From: Clostridia bacterium
GTDB taxonomy: Bacteria > Bacillota > Clostridia > Christensenellales > Aristaeellaceae
Assembly (NCBI GenBank): GCA_017434085.1
Contig: JAFRFY010000107.1
Location: forward strand, 1-41,394
Reading direction: 5' to 3'
DNA: 41,394 nt
The notes under the pieces were generated by a model. The model made no database searches. It saw nothing but the letters and a program-made list of their open reading frames with translations, and was not told where the DNA came from. This document shows, in pieces, positions 16,207 through 23,709 of this stretch. The translations under genes were made by a program, and so were the position numbers. Position 1 is the stretch's first letter. The number at the start of each line of letters is the position of its first letter.

Positions 16207-16235
16207 ATTATAACAGGAAATGCGCGCTTTGACCA
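16207..16235 (-). promoter_or_regulatory. Probable purA promoter
   Basis: On the minus strand TATAAT (16207-16212) with TGGTCA (16230-16235) 17 bp upstream. The -10 is perfect, the -35 moderate. About 80 bases of leader precede purA. Confidence 0.55.
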
Positions 16236-16254
16236 GCCCCAAAAAGTAAACGAT

Positions 16255-16288
16255 GGAAGAAACAGGCCCCGCGCCGAAGCGCGGGGCC
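16255..16288 (-). terminator. Terminator of the sigma factor / membrane protein operon
   Basis: GGCCCCGCGC (16265-16274) pairs perfectly with GCGCGGGGCC (16279-16288) around a 4-base loop; on the minus strand it is followed by TGTTTCTT. It lies 19 bases after the stop codon of the gene at 16307-17572. Confidence 0.75.
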
Positions 16289-16306
16289 GCATGTAGCGGA
16301 TACAGA

Positions 16307-17572
16307 CTACTCTTCCTCGACGACCCGGCAGACGCATTGGCCGAGGGTATCGCCGTTTTCGTCCACGACAAGCAGGGTCAGGGTATCGGAGCTCGCGTCA
16401 AAGGACTGGAGCTCGTACTGCTCGGCGCAGGCGTCATCGCCGCGCTCCATCCAGCCCATGCCGTCGTTGATGGGCCTGCCCTCCCGATCCAGCACACGGA
16501 AGCTCACGGTGTGGTAGGGATCGTCGGACAGCATGTCGTACTCGATGGTGAAGTAGCCGCGCACCCGGCTCAGGTTGATGGTGGCGGATTTGATCCTGTA
16601 CGCGCCGGGGACTTCGTCCACCTCGGGGATCAGCCTGTACCGGCGCTCCGTTTCCACCGGCGTCAGGGCGAAGGTCAGCCCGTCGAGCTTCACGGTCTCG
16701 CCGTTCAGCGTCGTCTCGCCGCTGAGTGCCATCTCAAGGCTGCCGGTCAGCGGCTTTGCGCCGTAGCCGTTGAACCAGACCAGCGCGCTGCCGTCGGCCT
16801 GGCCTTCGGCGCGCCGCGCTTCGGCCAGCAGCTCGTCGAGCTGGGACGCGCCCGCGCCGGCGAGACTCAGCGTCAGGCGGTAGTCGATCATCCGCCTGCC
16901 GTCCCTGCGGGAGGTGACCTCCATGCCCTGTTCATTTGCCGAGCGCATCACGTCGCCGTCCATGTAGACGGGCAGATCGGCGCTCCTGGCCGCCTCCGCG
17001 CTCGCGGGGATTGCCACCTGTTTGTCGCCGACCCACAGCTCCCGGCGGTCGCGCTCGTTGACGACGAGGATCTCCCCGCCGCGCTCCGGGTCAGCGATGA
17101 AGCTGCCCCAATACACCCGCTTATTCACCGACGCCTTCTCGTAGACGTCGTCGGGGGCGTCCTGCAGATAGGGGTCGTACATGGCGTTGTGCCCGATATC
17201 CTTCGGGGTCAGCCGTATAAGCGCCATGACGCCCTGGCCGTCGTACACGGCCTCCTCCACGGTCAGAACGACGTGCGCGTTCTCCGTCTGGCCCAGATGG
17301 GTGACCACCAGCTTATCCGCGCCGTCCAGCGGCACGATGGGGTGCGGTTGCTCCGCGGTCTGCCTGAACAGGTTCAGCTGGCTTACGGCCAGCGCCGTCA
17401 CGCCCATGACCGCCAGCGCGGCGGCGAGCAGTATGCTGATCGAAATCTTCTTTTTCACGATGCGCTCCTTTCCCTCGGGGAGGGGCGCGAGGGCGGCGTG
17501 TACGCCGTCGCGGAGCGATTGGGGAACGGGGGCGTAGAGCCCGCGCAGGTCGTCCCGTGTGATGCGCCTCAT
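16307..17572 (-). CDS. Membrane-anchored partner of ECF sigma factor (probable anti-sigma factor, DUF4179-like)
   Basis: A 421-residue protein. Residues 1-38 are a short cytoplasmic region (LRGLYAPVPQSLRDGVHAAL), residues about 44-63 a single membrane segment (SISILLAAALAVMGVTALAV), and the rest a large hydrophilic beta-rich external domain. Its ATG overlaps the sigma factor's stop (ATGA), so the two are translationally coupled. That arrangement is usual for an ECF sigma factor and its membrane-bound inhibitor, with the external domain sensing an envelope signal. The family assignment rests on architecture; I see no zinc-binding anti-sigma motif (HxxxCxxC), so inhibition is inferred. Confidence 0.65.
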   Translation of the reverse strand: MRRITRDDLRGLYAPVPQSLRDGVHAALAPLPEGKERIVKKKISISILLAAALAVMGVTALAVSQLNLFRQTAEQPHPIVPLDGADKLVVTHLGQTENAHVVLTVEEAVYDGQGVMALIRLTPKDIGHNAMYDPYLQDAPDDVYEKASVNKRVYWGSFIADPERGGEILVVNERDRRELWVGDKQVAIPASAEAARSADLPVYMDGDVMRSANEQGMEVTSRRDGRRMIDYRLTLSLAGAGASQLDELLAEARRAEGQADGSALVWFNGYGAKPLTGSLEMALSGETTLNGETVKLDGLTFALTPVETERRYRLIPEVDEVPGAYRIKSATINLSRVRGYFTIEYDMLSDDPYHTVSFRVLDREGRPINDGMGWMERGDDACAEQYELQSFDASSDTLTLLVVDENGDTLGQCVCRVVEEE

Positions 17573-18036
17573 TCCAGCGCCACCTCCTCCTTCAATGTCC
17601 TCTCAAGCCGCCGCCGGGCGCGGTAGAGCCGGCTCTTCACGGCGGGGATACCGATGCCCAGCGCGGCGGCGATCTCGCGTTCGCCGTACCCTTCCATGTA
17701 CTTCATCAAGAGCGTAAGCCGCAGGTCCTCCGGCAGCGCGTCGATGGCGAGGGCCAGCTCGCGGTCCCCGGGCGGGGCGCCCCGGTCCGGGATGTCGGGC
17801 ACCGGCGTTTCGCGCATGCGCCTGCGCTGTATGTTGCGGCATTCGTTGATGACGATGCGGGTAAAGTAGGCGCGCTCGTGCCCCGGCGGCAGCCTGTCCA
17901 GCGCCGCCCAGGCCTTCGCTGCCGCCTGCTGCACCGCGTCCTGGGCGTCCGCCGGGTGGCGCAATACGCTCTGCGCCAGCCGGTAGAGGCCCGGCAGCAT
18001 GTCGAGGTACAGTCGTTCAAAGGCTGCTTTGTCCAT
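17569..18036 (-). CDS. ECF-type RNA polymerase sigma factor (sigma-70 family)
   Basis: A 155-residue regulator; ATG 18036 follows GGGAGG by eight bases, and the open frame upstream is not needed. Region 2 is MDKAAFERLYLDMLPGLYRL through DAQDAVQQAAAKAWAAL and FTRIVINECRNIQRRR; region 4 is a clear helix-turn-helix, LMKYMEGYGEREIAAALGIG followed by IPAVKSRLYRARRRL. There is no region 1 or 3, so it is a minimal extracytoplasmic-function sigma factor. It is co-transcribed and overlaps with the membrane protein that probably restrains it. The promoter-like motif at 18076-18104 suggests autoregulation. Confidence 0.92.
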   Translation of the reverse strand: MDKAAFERLYLDMLPGLYRLAQSVLRHPADAQDAVQQAAAKAWAALDRLPPGHERAYFTRIVINECRNIQRRRMRETPVPDIPDRGAPPGDRELALAIDALPEDLRLTLLMKYMEGYGEREIAAALGIGIPAVKSRLYRARRRLERTLKEEVALE

Positions 18037-18075
18037 CAGGAAGCCTCCCGTTGTGCTCTGAAGATCTTCACTGAA

Positions 18076-18104
18076 TATACGCCTGGGGACGGGGAAAGGT
18101 TTTT
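18076..18104 (-). promoter_or_regulatory. Candidate ECF-type autoregulated promoter
   Basis: On the minus strand AAAAAC (18099-18104) is followed after 17 bases by CGTATA (18076-18081). ECF sigma factors of the SigW/SigX type commonly read promoters with an AAC-type -35 and CGTA-type -10 at 16-17 bp spacing. It lies 40 bases before the sigma factor start. Confidence 0.4.
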
Positions 18105-18113
18105 GGCGTGCAC

Positions 18114-18169
18114 GTAAATGTTCAGTCCAGGCTTGCATCTCAGACGGGCGATGAGGGCATCGCCCCTAC
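18114..18169. repeat. One-ended remnant of the REP/TIR element
   Basis: GTAAATGTTCAGTCCAG (18114-18130) is a mismatched copy of the 17-bp terminal repeat seen at 12764. It is followed by a single REP hairpin GGGCGAT-loop-ATCGCCC and CTAC. The other end is missing. Confidence 0.7.
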
Positions 18170-18187
18170 AACGGCGTGCGTTCCCGG

Positions 18188-19846
18188 TTATTTTTTCATC
18201 TGCCTCAGTTCTTCAGCCAATTCATCGTACTCCGCGACCAGCGCCTCGGGCTTATCGCCCTTTTTCGGGGCGGACATGCGGGCGGCGAGGGCGGCCAGGC
18301 GCATCTCGAGGGCGATGATCTGGAGCTTTCGGGCCTCGGCGTCGCGGTCGCGGGCCTGTTCGGCCGCGTATTGCGAGAGCGTGCCCTCGAAGGCGCGGAG
18401 GCGGACGTCCTCAAGGAACACCAGGCGGGTGGCGACGGCCCCGGCGAAGGCCCTGTCGTGGCTGACGAACAGCAGCGTGCCCGCGTAGCCCGCGAGCAGC
18501 GCCTGCAGCGCCTGGAGGGTGAACACGTCCAGGTGGTTGGTGGGCTCGTCCAGTATCAGCAGGTTGAAGTCCCCCAGCATCAGTCGGGCCAGCGCCACCT
18601 TGGCCCGCTCGCCGCCGGAGAGCACCGACACCGGCTTGAACACCTGGTCGCCGGGCAGGTTCAGCCGCGCCAGCACCGTGCGGGCCACGGATTCCGGCAG
18701 GCTGGACGCCGCCATGGCGTTTTGCAGCGCGGTTTTGCCCATATCCAGCAGCCGGGCGTGGTCCTGGTCGAACACGCCCACGCGCGCGCCGGGGTTCAGC
18801 CGGACGGTCCCGGCGAAGGTCACGGCGGGGTCTGTGTGCCCCGCGATGGCGCGCAGCAGCGTGGTCTTGCCGCAGCCGTTGGGGCCCAGAAGCGCCGTGC
18901 GGGCGCCGGTGGGCAGCTCCAGCCGCGCCTCACGAAGCAGCGTCGCGCCGCCCGCCGTCAAACGCTTGCAGCGCAGGGAGAGGGCGGTTTTGGCCTGAAT
19001 CGGGCTGCCCGCGCCCAGCGCCATGCGGATGTCCGGCAGATCCCGGGGGCGCTGCTTGACCTCCAGGCGCTCCAGGCGGCCCTGCAGCTTCTGCCTGGCG
19101 TGGCTCAAACCGAGCACCGAATCGGTGTACGCCCGGGTGTGCAGCCGCGCCTCGCTGTTGCCCATGCGCTTCGGGGCTTTTTTGACAGAGCTCGCCCATT
19201 CCGCCTGCTTCTGCGCCGCGGCCTTGAGGCGGGACGCCTCGGCGCGGTATTGATCGTACTCAAACTGCGCAAACTCCCTGCGGCGCTCGAGCTCCCGCCG
19301 GTAGTCGTCGTAATTGCCGGGAAACTCGGCGATCCTGCCGTCCTCCAGGTGCCAGACGCGCCCGCACAGCGCGTTCAGCAGGCTCCGGTCGTGGGACACC
19401 AGCAGCAGCGCGCCGCGGCGGGCGGCCAGCCGGTCCCGAAGCCGCGCCACGCCCTCCGCGTCCAGGTCGGTGGTAGGCTCGTCGGCCATCAGCAGCGGCG
19501 CGTTCTGCGAAAGCGCCGCGGCGATGCGCCGCCGGGTCAGTTCCCCGCCGGACAGCCCCGCCCGGCCCTCCCGGGCGCGAAATTCGGAGCGCGCCTGGCC
19601 GGTGATGGGCGCGTCCGTCTCCCCCTGCTGGCGGATGAGCGCCACCGGGCACAGCCGCCGCACCGTGCCGGAATCCGGGGAGATCGCCCCGGAGAGCACC
19701 CCCAGCAGCGTGGATTTGCCCGCGCCGTTTTCGCCGATCAGGCCGATGCGCTCGCCGTCGCGTATGACCAGATGATCGAGGTCCAATACCGTCTGAGCGC
19801 CGTGGCGCACGACGATGCCGTTGGCTTCAAGCAGTGTTCTCTGCAT
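18188..19846 (-). CDS. ABC-F ATPase, probable antibiotic-resistance (ribosome protection) type
   Basis: A 552-residue soluble protein with two ABC cassettes and no membrane segments. Cassette 1: GENGAGKST, LSGGELTRRRIAAAL, LLMADEPTTDLD. Cassette 2: GPNGCGKTT, LSGGERAKVALARLML, LLILDEPTNHLD. The linker contains SVKKAPKRMGNSEARL, a motif seen in Vga/Lsa/CplR-like ARE ABC-F proteins that displace antibiotics from the ribosomal peptidyl-transferase region. C-terminal helices are present. ATG 19846 has GGAG nine bases upstream, held in a hairpin. A leader of about 170 bases with short reading frames precedes it, as in many drug-inducible ABC-F genes. A housekeeping ABC-F role is possible; the resistance spectrum cannot be read from the sequence. 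Confidence 0.85.
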   Translation of the reverse strand: MQRTLLEANGIVVRHGAQTVLDLDHLVIRDGERIGLIGENGAGKSTLLGVLSGAISPDSGTVRRLCPVALIRQQGETDAPITGQARSEFRAREGRAGLSGGELTRRRIAAALSQNAPLLMADEPTTDLDAEGVARLRDRLAARRGALLLVSHDRSLLNALCGRVWHLEDGRIAEFPGNYDDYRRELERRREFAQFEYDQYRAEASRLKAAAQKQAEWASSVKKAPKRMGNSEARLHTRAYTDSVLGLSHARQKLQGRLERLEVKQRPRDLPDIRMALGAGSPIQAKTALSLRCKRLTAGGATLLREARLELPTGARTALLGPNGCGKTTLLRAIAGHTDPAVTFAGTVRLNPGARVGVFDQDHARLLDMGKTALQNAMAASSLPESVARTVLARLNLPGDQVFKPVSVLSGGERAKVALARLMLGDFNLLILDEPTNHLDVFTLQALQALLAGYAGTLLFVSHDRAFAGAVATRLVFLEDVRLRAFEGTLSQYAAEQARDRDAEARKLQIIALEMRLAALAARMSAPKKGDKPEALVAEYDELAEELRQMKK

Positions 19847-19854
19847 AATAAAAA

Positions 19855-19879
19855 CGCTCCTTCCCGCCGCGGAGGAGCG
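19855..19879 (-). promoter_or_regulatory. Hairpin sequestering the ABC-F ribosome binding site
   Basis: In the minus-strand leader CGCTCC (plus 19874-19879) pairs with GGAGCG (plus 19855-19860), which contains the Shine-Dalgarno GGAG of the ABC-F gene. Upstream lie very short frames, one beginning ATG at plus 19987-19989 (MKIRN) and another reading MPTSTVG next to a CCCAC/GTGGG hairpin. This resembles an attenuation leader, but alternative pairing was not computed. Confidence 0.5.
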
Positions 19880-20025
19880 CAACAAAAACACGTCTGGCGT
19901 GCAAAACGCAACCTCCAAACGGCGACAAAATCAACCCACCGTCGATGTGGGCATGCTCTTGCGGCCGAGTGTCAGTTGCGGATCTTCATCAGTGGGGTCA
20001 AACCTTCCTTTCTTCGATTGTGGAT

Positions 20026-20055
20026 ATTATAGCAGGCGCGGCCATGTTCTGTCAA
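20026..20055 (-). promoter_or_regulatory. Promoter of the ABC-F gene
   Basis: Minus strand TTGACA (20050-20055), 18-bp spacer, TATAAT (20026-20031). Its -35 box is 4 bp from the -35 box of the divergent promoter. Confidence 0.85.
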
Positions 20056-20059
20056 GTGC

Positions 20060-20088
20060 TTGACAAGGGCTGTTTCGCGGATTATGAT
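20060..20088 (+). promoter_or_regulatory. Promoter of the VanY-like gene
   Basis: TTGACA (20060-20065), 17-bp spacer, TATGAT (20083-20088). The two divergent -35 boxes form the palindrome TGTCAAGTGCTTGACA, so RNA polymerase should not fit on both at once. Confidence 0.8.
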
Positions 20089-20112
20089 GGGAGGCAGAAG
20101 GGAGTTTTGATC

Positions 20113-20769
20113 ATGCGAAAGAAAAAGAAGCGCGCGCCGCGGACGGTGGAGCGCATATCGATACTCGCCATCGCGCTGGCGCTGATCGCGGTGAGCTTCG
20201 GCGCGGGCTGGTACTTCGGCGTGCAGTCCACCAAATACCGGGGGGACATACTGCTGGTGAACGAGAGCCACCGGCTGTCCCCGGACTACGTGCCCGAGGG
20301 GCTGGTGAACCTGTACCAGAGCCGCCACTCCTTCCGGCTGGCCTCCAGCGACATCTGCCTGACCCGAGAGACCTACGAGGCCGCCGAGAAGATGTTCCAC
20401 GCCGCCGAGGAGCAGAACGTGAACGGCTTCATCATCACCAGCGGCTATCGCAGCTACGACCGGCAGGCGGAGGTCTACGCCCAGTCCGAGCCCGGCAAGG
20501 CCCAGCAGCCCGGCGCCAGCGAGCACCAGACCGGACTGGCCTTCGACGTGACCACCGAGACCAGCAGCGGCTTTGAGTCCACCCCGCAGTACGCCTGGCT
20601 CAGCCAGCATGCCCATGAGTACGGCTTCATACAGCGCTATCCCGCCAACAAGTCCAACATCACCGGCATCAGCTACGAGCCCTGGCACTACCGCTACGTG
20701 GGCGTGGACGCCGCAAAGAAGATGCGCCACACCGGGCAGACGCTGGAGGAATTTTTGGGGGAGAAGTGA
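20113..20769 (+). CDS. D-alanyl-D-alanine carboxypeptidase, VanY/LAS family
   Basis: A 218-residue membrane-anchored peptidase; ATG has GGGAG eight bases upstream. The N-terminus RKKKKRAPRTVER is strongly basic, followed by one membrane segment (about residues 17-38, ILAIALALIAVSFGAGWYFG), so the catalytic domain faces outside. Zinc and active-site motifs of the LAS family are complete: SGYRSYDRQAEVYA, SEHQTGLAFDV (His, Asp) and EPWHYRYVG (Glu, His). The enzyme trims the terminal D-Ala from peptidoglycan stem peptides. No VanS/VanR or VanA genes are visible, so a general wall-maturation role is more likely than vancomycin resistance. Divergent from the ABC-F gene. Confidence 0.9.
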   Translation: MRKKKKRAPRTVERISILAIALALIAVSFGAGWYFGVQSTKYRGDILLVNESHRLSPDYVPEGLVNLYQSRHSFRLASSDICLTRETYEAAEKMFHAAEEQNVNGFIITSGYRSYDRQAEVYAQSEPGKAQQPGASEHQTGLAFDVTTETSSGFESTPQYAWLSQHAHEYGFIQRYPANKSNITGISYEPWHYRYVGVDAAKKMRHTGQTLEEFLGEK

Positions 20770-20776
20770 TGGAAGA

Positions 20777-20801
20777 CGACGGGCGTGCGCCCGTCGTTTT
20801 T
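20777..20801 (+). terminator. Terminator of the VanY-like gene
   Basis: CGACGGGC (20777-20784) pairs with GCCCGTCG (20789-20796) around GTGC, followed by TTTTT. The convergent SPOR gene's stop codon begins at the last T, so the same hairpin probably serves both directions. Confidence 0.88.
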
Positions 20802-21586
20802 CACTTTGTCAGCCCCATCTGCAGCTCCCTGAGCGTCAAAAACCCGTCGATGCCCGCCGATCGGATCAGCCCGGACAGCGCCGCGCCGCCCTGGCCCCCG
20901 GCGCGGACGTCCTCCACCCGGGCGGCGGCCTGGTTGAGCGCGTCGATCAGCGCGGCGCACAGCGCGTTGTCCTCTGCGCCGGGGATGAAGCCCAGCTTCT
21001 CGCTCAGCGCCTTGCCCTCCGAGGCGGACAGCGCGCACAGCGTCAGCGCCGCCTCGGGCTGTATCTCGCCGCGGTCCAGCTGCTGGGCGATGGACGTGAG
21101 CTGCCAGACCTGATCCCTCAGCAGGCCGTCGGCGGCGACGATCAGGTCGATCTGCCTGTCCGGGGCGGTGATACGCATGCGCACCGGCTTTGCCGACAGC
21201 GCCACCACCTGGGCGGCGACGTCCTCGCCCAGGGTCTCCGCCACCCGCTCGGCCTGCTTGCGGCTGTCGTACATCGCCCCCAGCACGTGCCAGCGCCCGT
21301 CGATTGCGCACACGCGGCCCGCCGCGCCCCGGTCGGTGAAGCGCGCCGCCTCCGCCCGGGCCTGGTCGGCGCTGTCCCACCGGCCCAGCGAGACGCACCA
21401 GCCCTCCAGCGCGGCGAATTCGATCTCCCGCGTCACCCGCGGCGCGGCGGACACCCGCTCCACCGCGTCCGGGCGGGCGGCCTCCAGCGTCAGCACGTAC
21501 ACCACCAGCATGGTCACCATCAGCGCGATGGACACCGCCAGCGCCGTGGGCCGGTCCCGCCGCACGACCACATGGGTTTTACTCAA
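20801..21586 (-). CDS. Membrane-anchored SPOR-domain-like protein
   Basis: About 261 residues from TTG 21586, which has GGGGGG eight bases upstream; GTG 21595 is an alternative three codons earlier. One membrane segment near the N-terminus (TALAVSIALMVTMLVVYVL) follows a short basic cytoplasmic stretch. Residues about 55-125 show the repeat pattern of SPOR domains: WCVSLGRWDSADQARAEAAR, then WHVLGAMYDSRKQAERVAET, two beta-alpha units. SPOR domains bind denuded peptidoglycan at septa or on spores. The C-terminal half (about 120 residues) is helical and unrecognised. The gene is convergent with the VanY-like gene and divergent from the transglutaminase-like gene. Confidence 0.65.
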   Translation of the reverse strand: MSKTHVVVRRDRPTALAVSIALMVTMLVVYVLTLEAARPDAVERVSAAPRVTREIEFAALEGWCVSLGRWDSADQARAEAARFTDRGAAGRVCAIDGRWHVLGAMYDSRKQAERVAETLGEDVAAQVVALSAKPVRMRITAPDRQIDLIVAADGLLRDQVWQLTSIAQQLDRGEIQPEAALTLCALSASEGKALSEKLGFIPGAEDNALCAALIDALNQAAARVEDVRAGGQGGAALSGLIRSAGIDGFLTLRELQMGLTK

Positions 21587-21653
21587 ATCCAGCACCCCCC
21601 GAAGCAGTGTATTCGGCGGGGGAGGCGGGCATGAGCGGGGAGATCGGCAAATC

Positions 21654-21682
21654 TTGACACAAATGGTATGGAATTGTATAAT
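21654..21682 (+). promoter_or_regulatory. Promoter of the secreted transglutaminase-like gene
   Basis: TTGACA (21654-21659), 17-bp spacer, TATAAT (21677-21682), both consensus, 41 bases before the start codon. Confidence 0.88.
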
Positions 21683-21723
21683 CAAAGGTAACATCCTTCA
21701 AATATATTAAGGAAACGCAACGC

Positions 21724-23571
21724 ATGAAAAAGCTCTTTGTGAAATGCCTGTGCCTGCTGCTGACAATGTGCCTGATGCCGGACATGGCGGCGCTGGCGGA
21801 GGACGCGGACGTCCCGGCGGCGGAAGTCGTGCCGGAGGACGTGATCGTCACAGCGGAGGCGATGGACGCCGCGGTGGCGGAGGCGGAGGCCGACCTGGAC
21901 GCGGCGGACGATGATGAGGCCGTCCCGGAGGAAGAGGTCGACCTGGACGCGGCGTATGAGGGCGACCCGATCGACCCGGCCATTGAGAGCGATCCGGACA
22001 CCGGGAGCGATCCGCAGGAATATCTGTGGGAGGCCGGGAGCGCCGCGGACGGCGACGCGCTGTTCGCCGGGTACGTGGACCGGTTGTTCGGCCTGGGGCG
22101 GGCGCCGCTGTTCGAGGCCCGCAACACGGGCGGCGACCTCACCGGCGCGAAGAGGGCCCTCTACGACGTCCTGAAGGGCTATATTACCGAGGCCGCCGCG
22201 GGCGAGCGCGAATCCACCCAGTTTGTATGCCCGTATAACGGCGGCCTGTCGATCGAGGACATACGCGGCGTGATCGACTGCCTGACCGCGGACTGCCCCT
22301 ATGAGCTGTACTGGCACAACAACCACCGCTCGGTCAAGATCGACAGTGTCTTCAACCGGATCATCGTCAGCATGGGCGTCGGCAGCGGCTACGGCCAGGA
22401 TTTTACCATCGATACCGCCAAGGTGTCCCGGGCGCAGGACGCCGCGGCGAACGCCCGCGCCATCGTGGACCGGTACGCCGGCACCCCGGATTACGACAGG
22501 CTGGTGGGCTACCGCGACGCGATCTGCGACATGACCAGCTACAATGACGCCGCCACCGAGAGCAGCTGGCACGCCGATAATACCGATCCCTGGCAGCTGG
22601 TATGGGTGTTCGACGGCGACGCTACCACCGACGTGGTGTGCGAGGGCTACGCCAGGGCCTTCCAGTACCTGTGCGACATGACCGACTTTAACGGCAGCGT
22701 GATGTGCTACAGCGTCACCGGCACGCTGGACGGCTGGGGCCACAAGTGGAACATCGTGCGCATGCCCAACGGCAAAAACTACCTGGCGGACCTCACACAG
22801 TGCGACCAGGAGCAGACCGGCACCTACGACTGGGTGTTCATGAAGGCGCCCACCGGGGGCAGCGTGTCGGAGGGGTACAGCTTTTCGGTGCGCAACGGCA
22901 GCCGGATGATGAACTGCCATTATCAGTACGACGCGGAGGCCCTGGGGGTCTACAGTACGGCGGACCTGACGCTCTCCCCCTACGGCTATGCCGACGAGGC
23001 CGGGCAGGGCTCCGTCGAATACGATCTCGACGCGCTGTACACCGACGACGGGCAGGGGAGCGGCGCTTCCTCCGGCGCGTCGGGGGCGGGCGTACAGACC
23101 CTCGCCGTGCGCCGCAACGCCAGGGCTACCGTGGCCGTGGGCAGCGCCTTCCGGATCGAGACGGGCGGGGCGAAGGGCACGCGGTTCAAGTCCTCCAACC
23201 GGAGGGTGGCCAGGGTCTCCAGCGGCGGGCTGGTGACGCCCAGAAAGGCGGGCAAGGCGAGGATCACCTTCCGGGTGGGCCGAAGGAAGCGCACGCTGAC
23301 GCTGAAGGTCGTCGATCCCACCGTCCCGGCGTGGGTGGCGCTGAACCTCTCCGGCACCGTGGCGGCGCAGCGCGGGGGCAAGCTGGCGCTGGTCGCCAGC
23401 ATCCCCGAGGGCACCCGGAGCGGCCTGAAGTGGAAGTCGTCGAACAGGAAGGTCGCCTCCGTCAATAAAAACGGGCTGGTCACGTTCAAAAGGCCCGGAA
23501 GGGCAACCGTCACCGTCACCACCAAGCGGGGCAAGCGGAAGGCGCGGGTGACGTTTGTGGTGGGGGGATAG
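21724..23571 (+). CDS. Secreted transglutaminase-like protein with C-terminal bacterial Ig-like repeats
   Basis: A 615-residue exported protein. Residues 1-26 are a signal peptide (KK, Cys/Leu-rich core, ALAE). A very acidic segment (residues about 27-100) follows. The middle carries a transglutaminase-like core with the Cys-His-Asp triad in order: VVCEGYARAFQYL (~305), WGHKWNIVRM (~340) and YLADLTQCDQ (~355), the cysteine-protease fold found in wall- or peptide-processing proteins. The last 150 residues hold two Big_2-like Ig repeats with the FKSSNRRVARV/WKSSNRKVASV motif and basic tails. No sortase or lipid signal is seen. The stop TAG is the first codon of a heptamer array. The substrate is unknown. 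Confidence 0.82.
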   Translation: MKKLFVKCLCLLLTMCLMPDMAALAEDADVPAAEVVPEDVIVTAEAMDAAVAEAEADLDAADDDEAVPEEEVDLDAAYEGDPIDPAIESDPDTGSDPQEYLWEAGSAADGDALFAGYVDRLFGLGRAPLFEARNTGGDLTGAKRALYDVLKGYITEAAAGERESTQFVCPYNGGLSIEDIRGVIDCLTADCPYELYWHNNHRSVKIDSVFNRIIVSMGVGSGYGQDFTIDTAKVSRAQDAAANARAIVDRYAGTPDYDRLVGYRDAICDMTSYNDAATESSWHADNTDPWQLVWVFDGDATTDVVCEGYARAFQYLCDMTDFNGSVMCYSVTGTLDGWGHKWNIVRMPNGKNYLADLTQCDQEQTGTYDWVFMKAPTGGSVSEGYSFSVRNGSRMMNCHYQYDAEALGVYSTADLTLSPYGYADEAGQGSVEYDLDALYTDDGQGSGASSGASGAGVQTLAVRRNARATVAVGSAFRIETGGAKGTRFKSSNRRVARVSSGGLVTPRKAGKARITFRVGRRKRTLTLKVVDPTVPAWVALNLSGTVAAQRGGKLALVASIPEGTRSGLKWKSSNRKVASVNKNGLVTFKRPGRATVTVTTKRGKRKARVTFVVGG

Positions 23572-23646
23572 GGATTAGGGAGTAGGGAGTAGGCAATAGG
23601 GAATAGGGAAAAGGGAATAGGGAATAGGGAATAGGGAAAAGGGATA
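23569..23646. repeat. Heptamer array F (single, unpaired)
   Basis: About 11 units of TAGGGAG, then TAGGGAA and AAGGGAA, starting with the stop codon of the transglutaminase-like gene. Unlike the other loci there is no facing array; a convergent hairpin follows 19 bases later. Confidence 0.88.
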
Positions 23647-23664
23647 GCCCCTGCTTCCTAAACA

Positions 23665-23696
23665 AAACGGACCGGTCCGCGGGGACCGGTCCGTTT
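23665..23696. terminator. Bidirectional hairpin between convergent genes
   Basis: AAACGGACCGGTCC (23665-23678) pairs perfectly with GGACCGGTCCGTTT (23683-23696). It lies between the transglutaminase-like gene (+) and the PrsA-like gene (-). T-tracts are short on both strands. Confidence 0.7.
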
Positions 23697-23709
23697 GTGA
23701 TATCGTCGT

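Noticed and set aside
20113..20769. Vancomycin-resistance cluster
   Set aside because: Only a VanY-like carboxypeptidase is present; no VanS/VanR, VanH, ligase or VanX gene is nearby.
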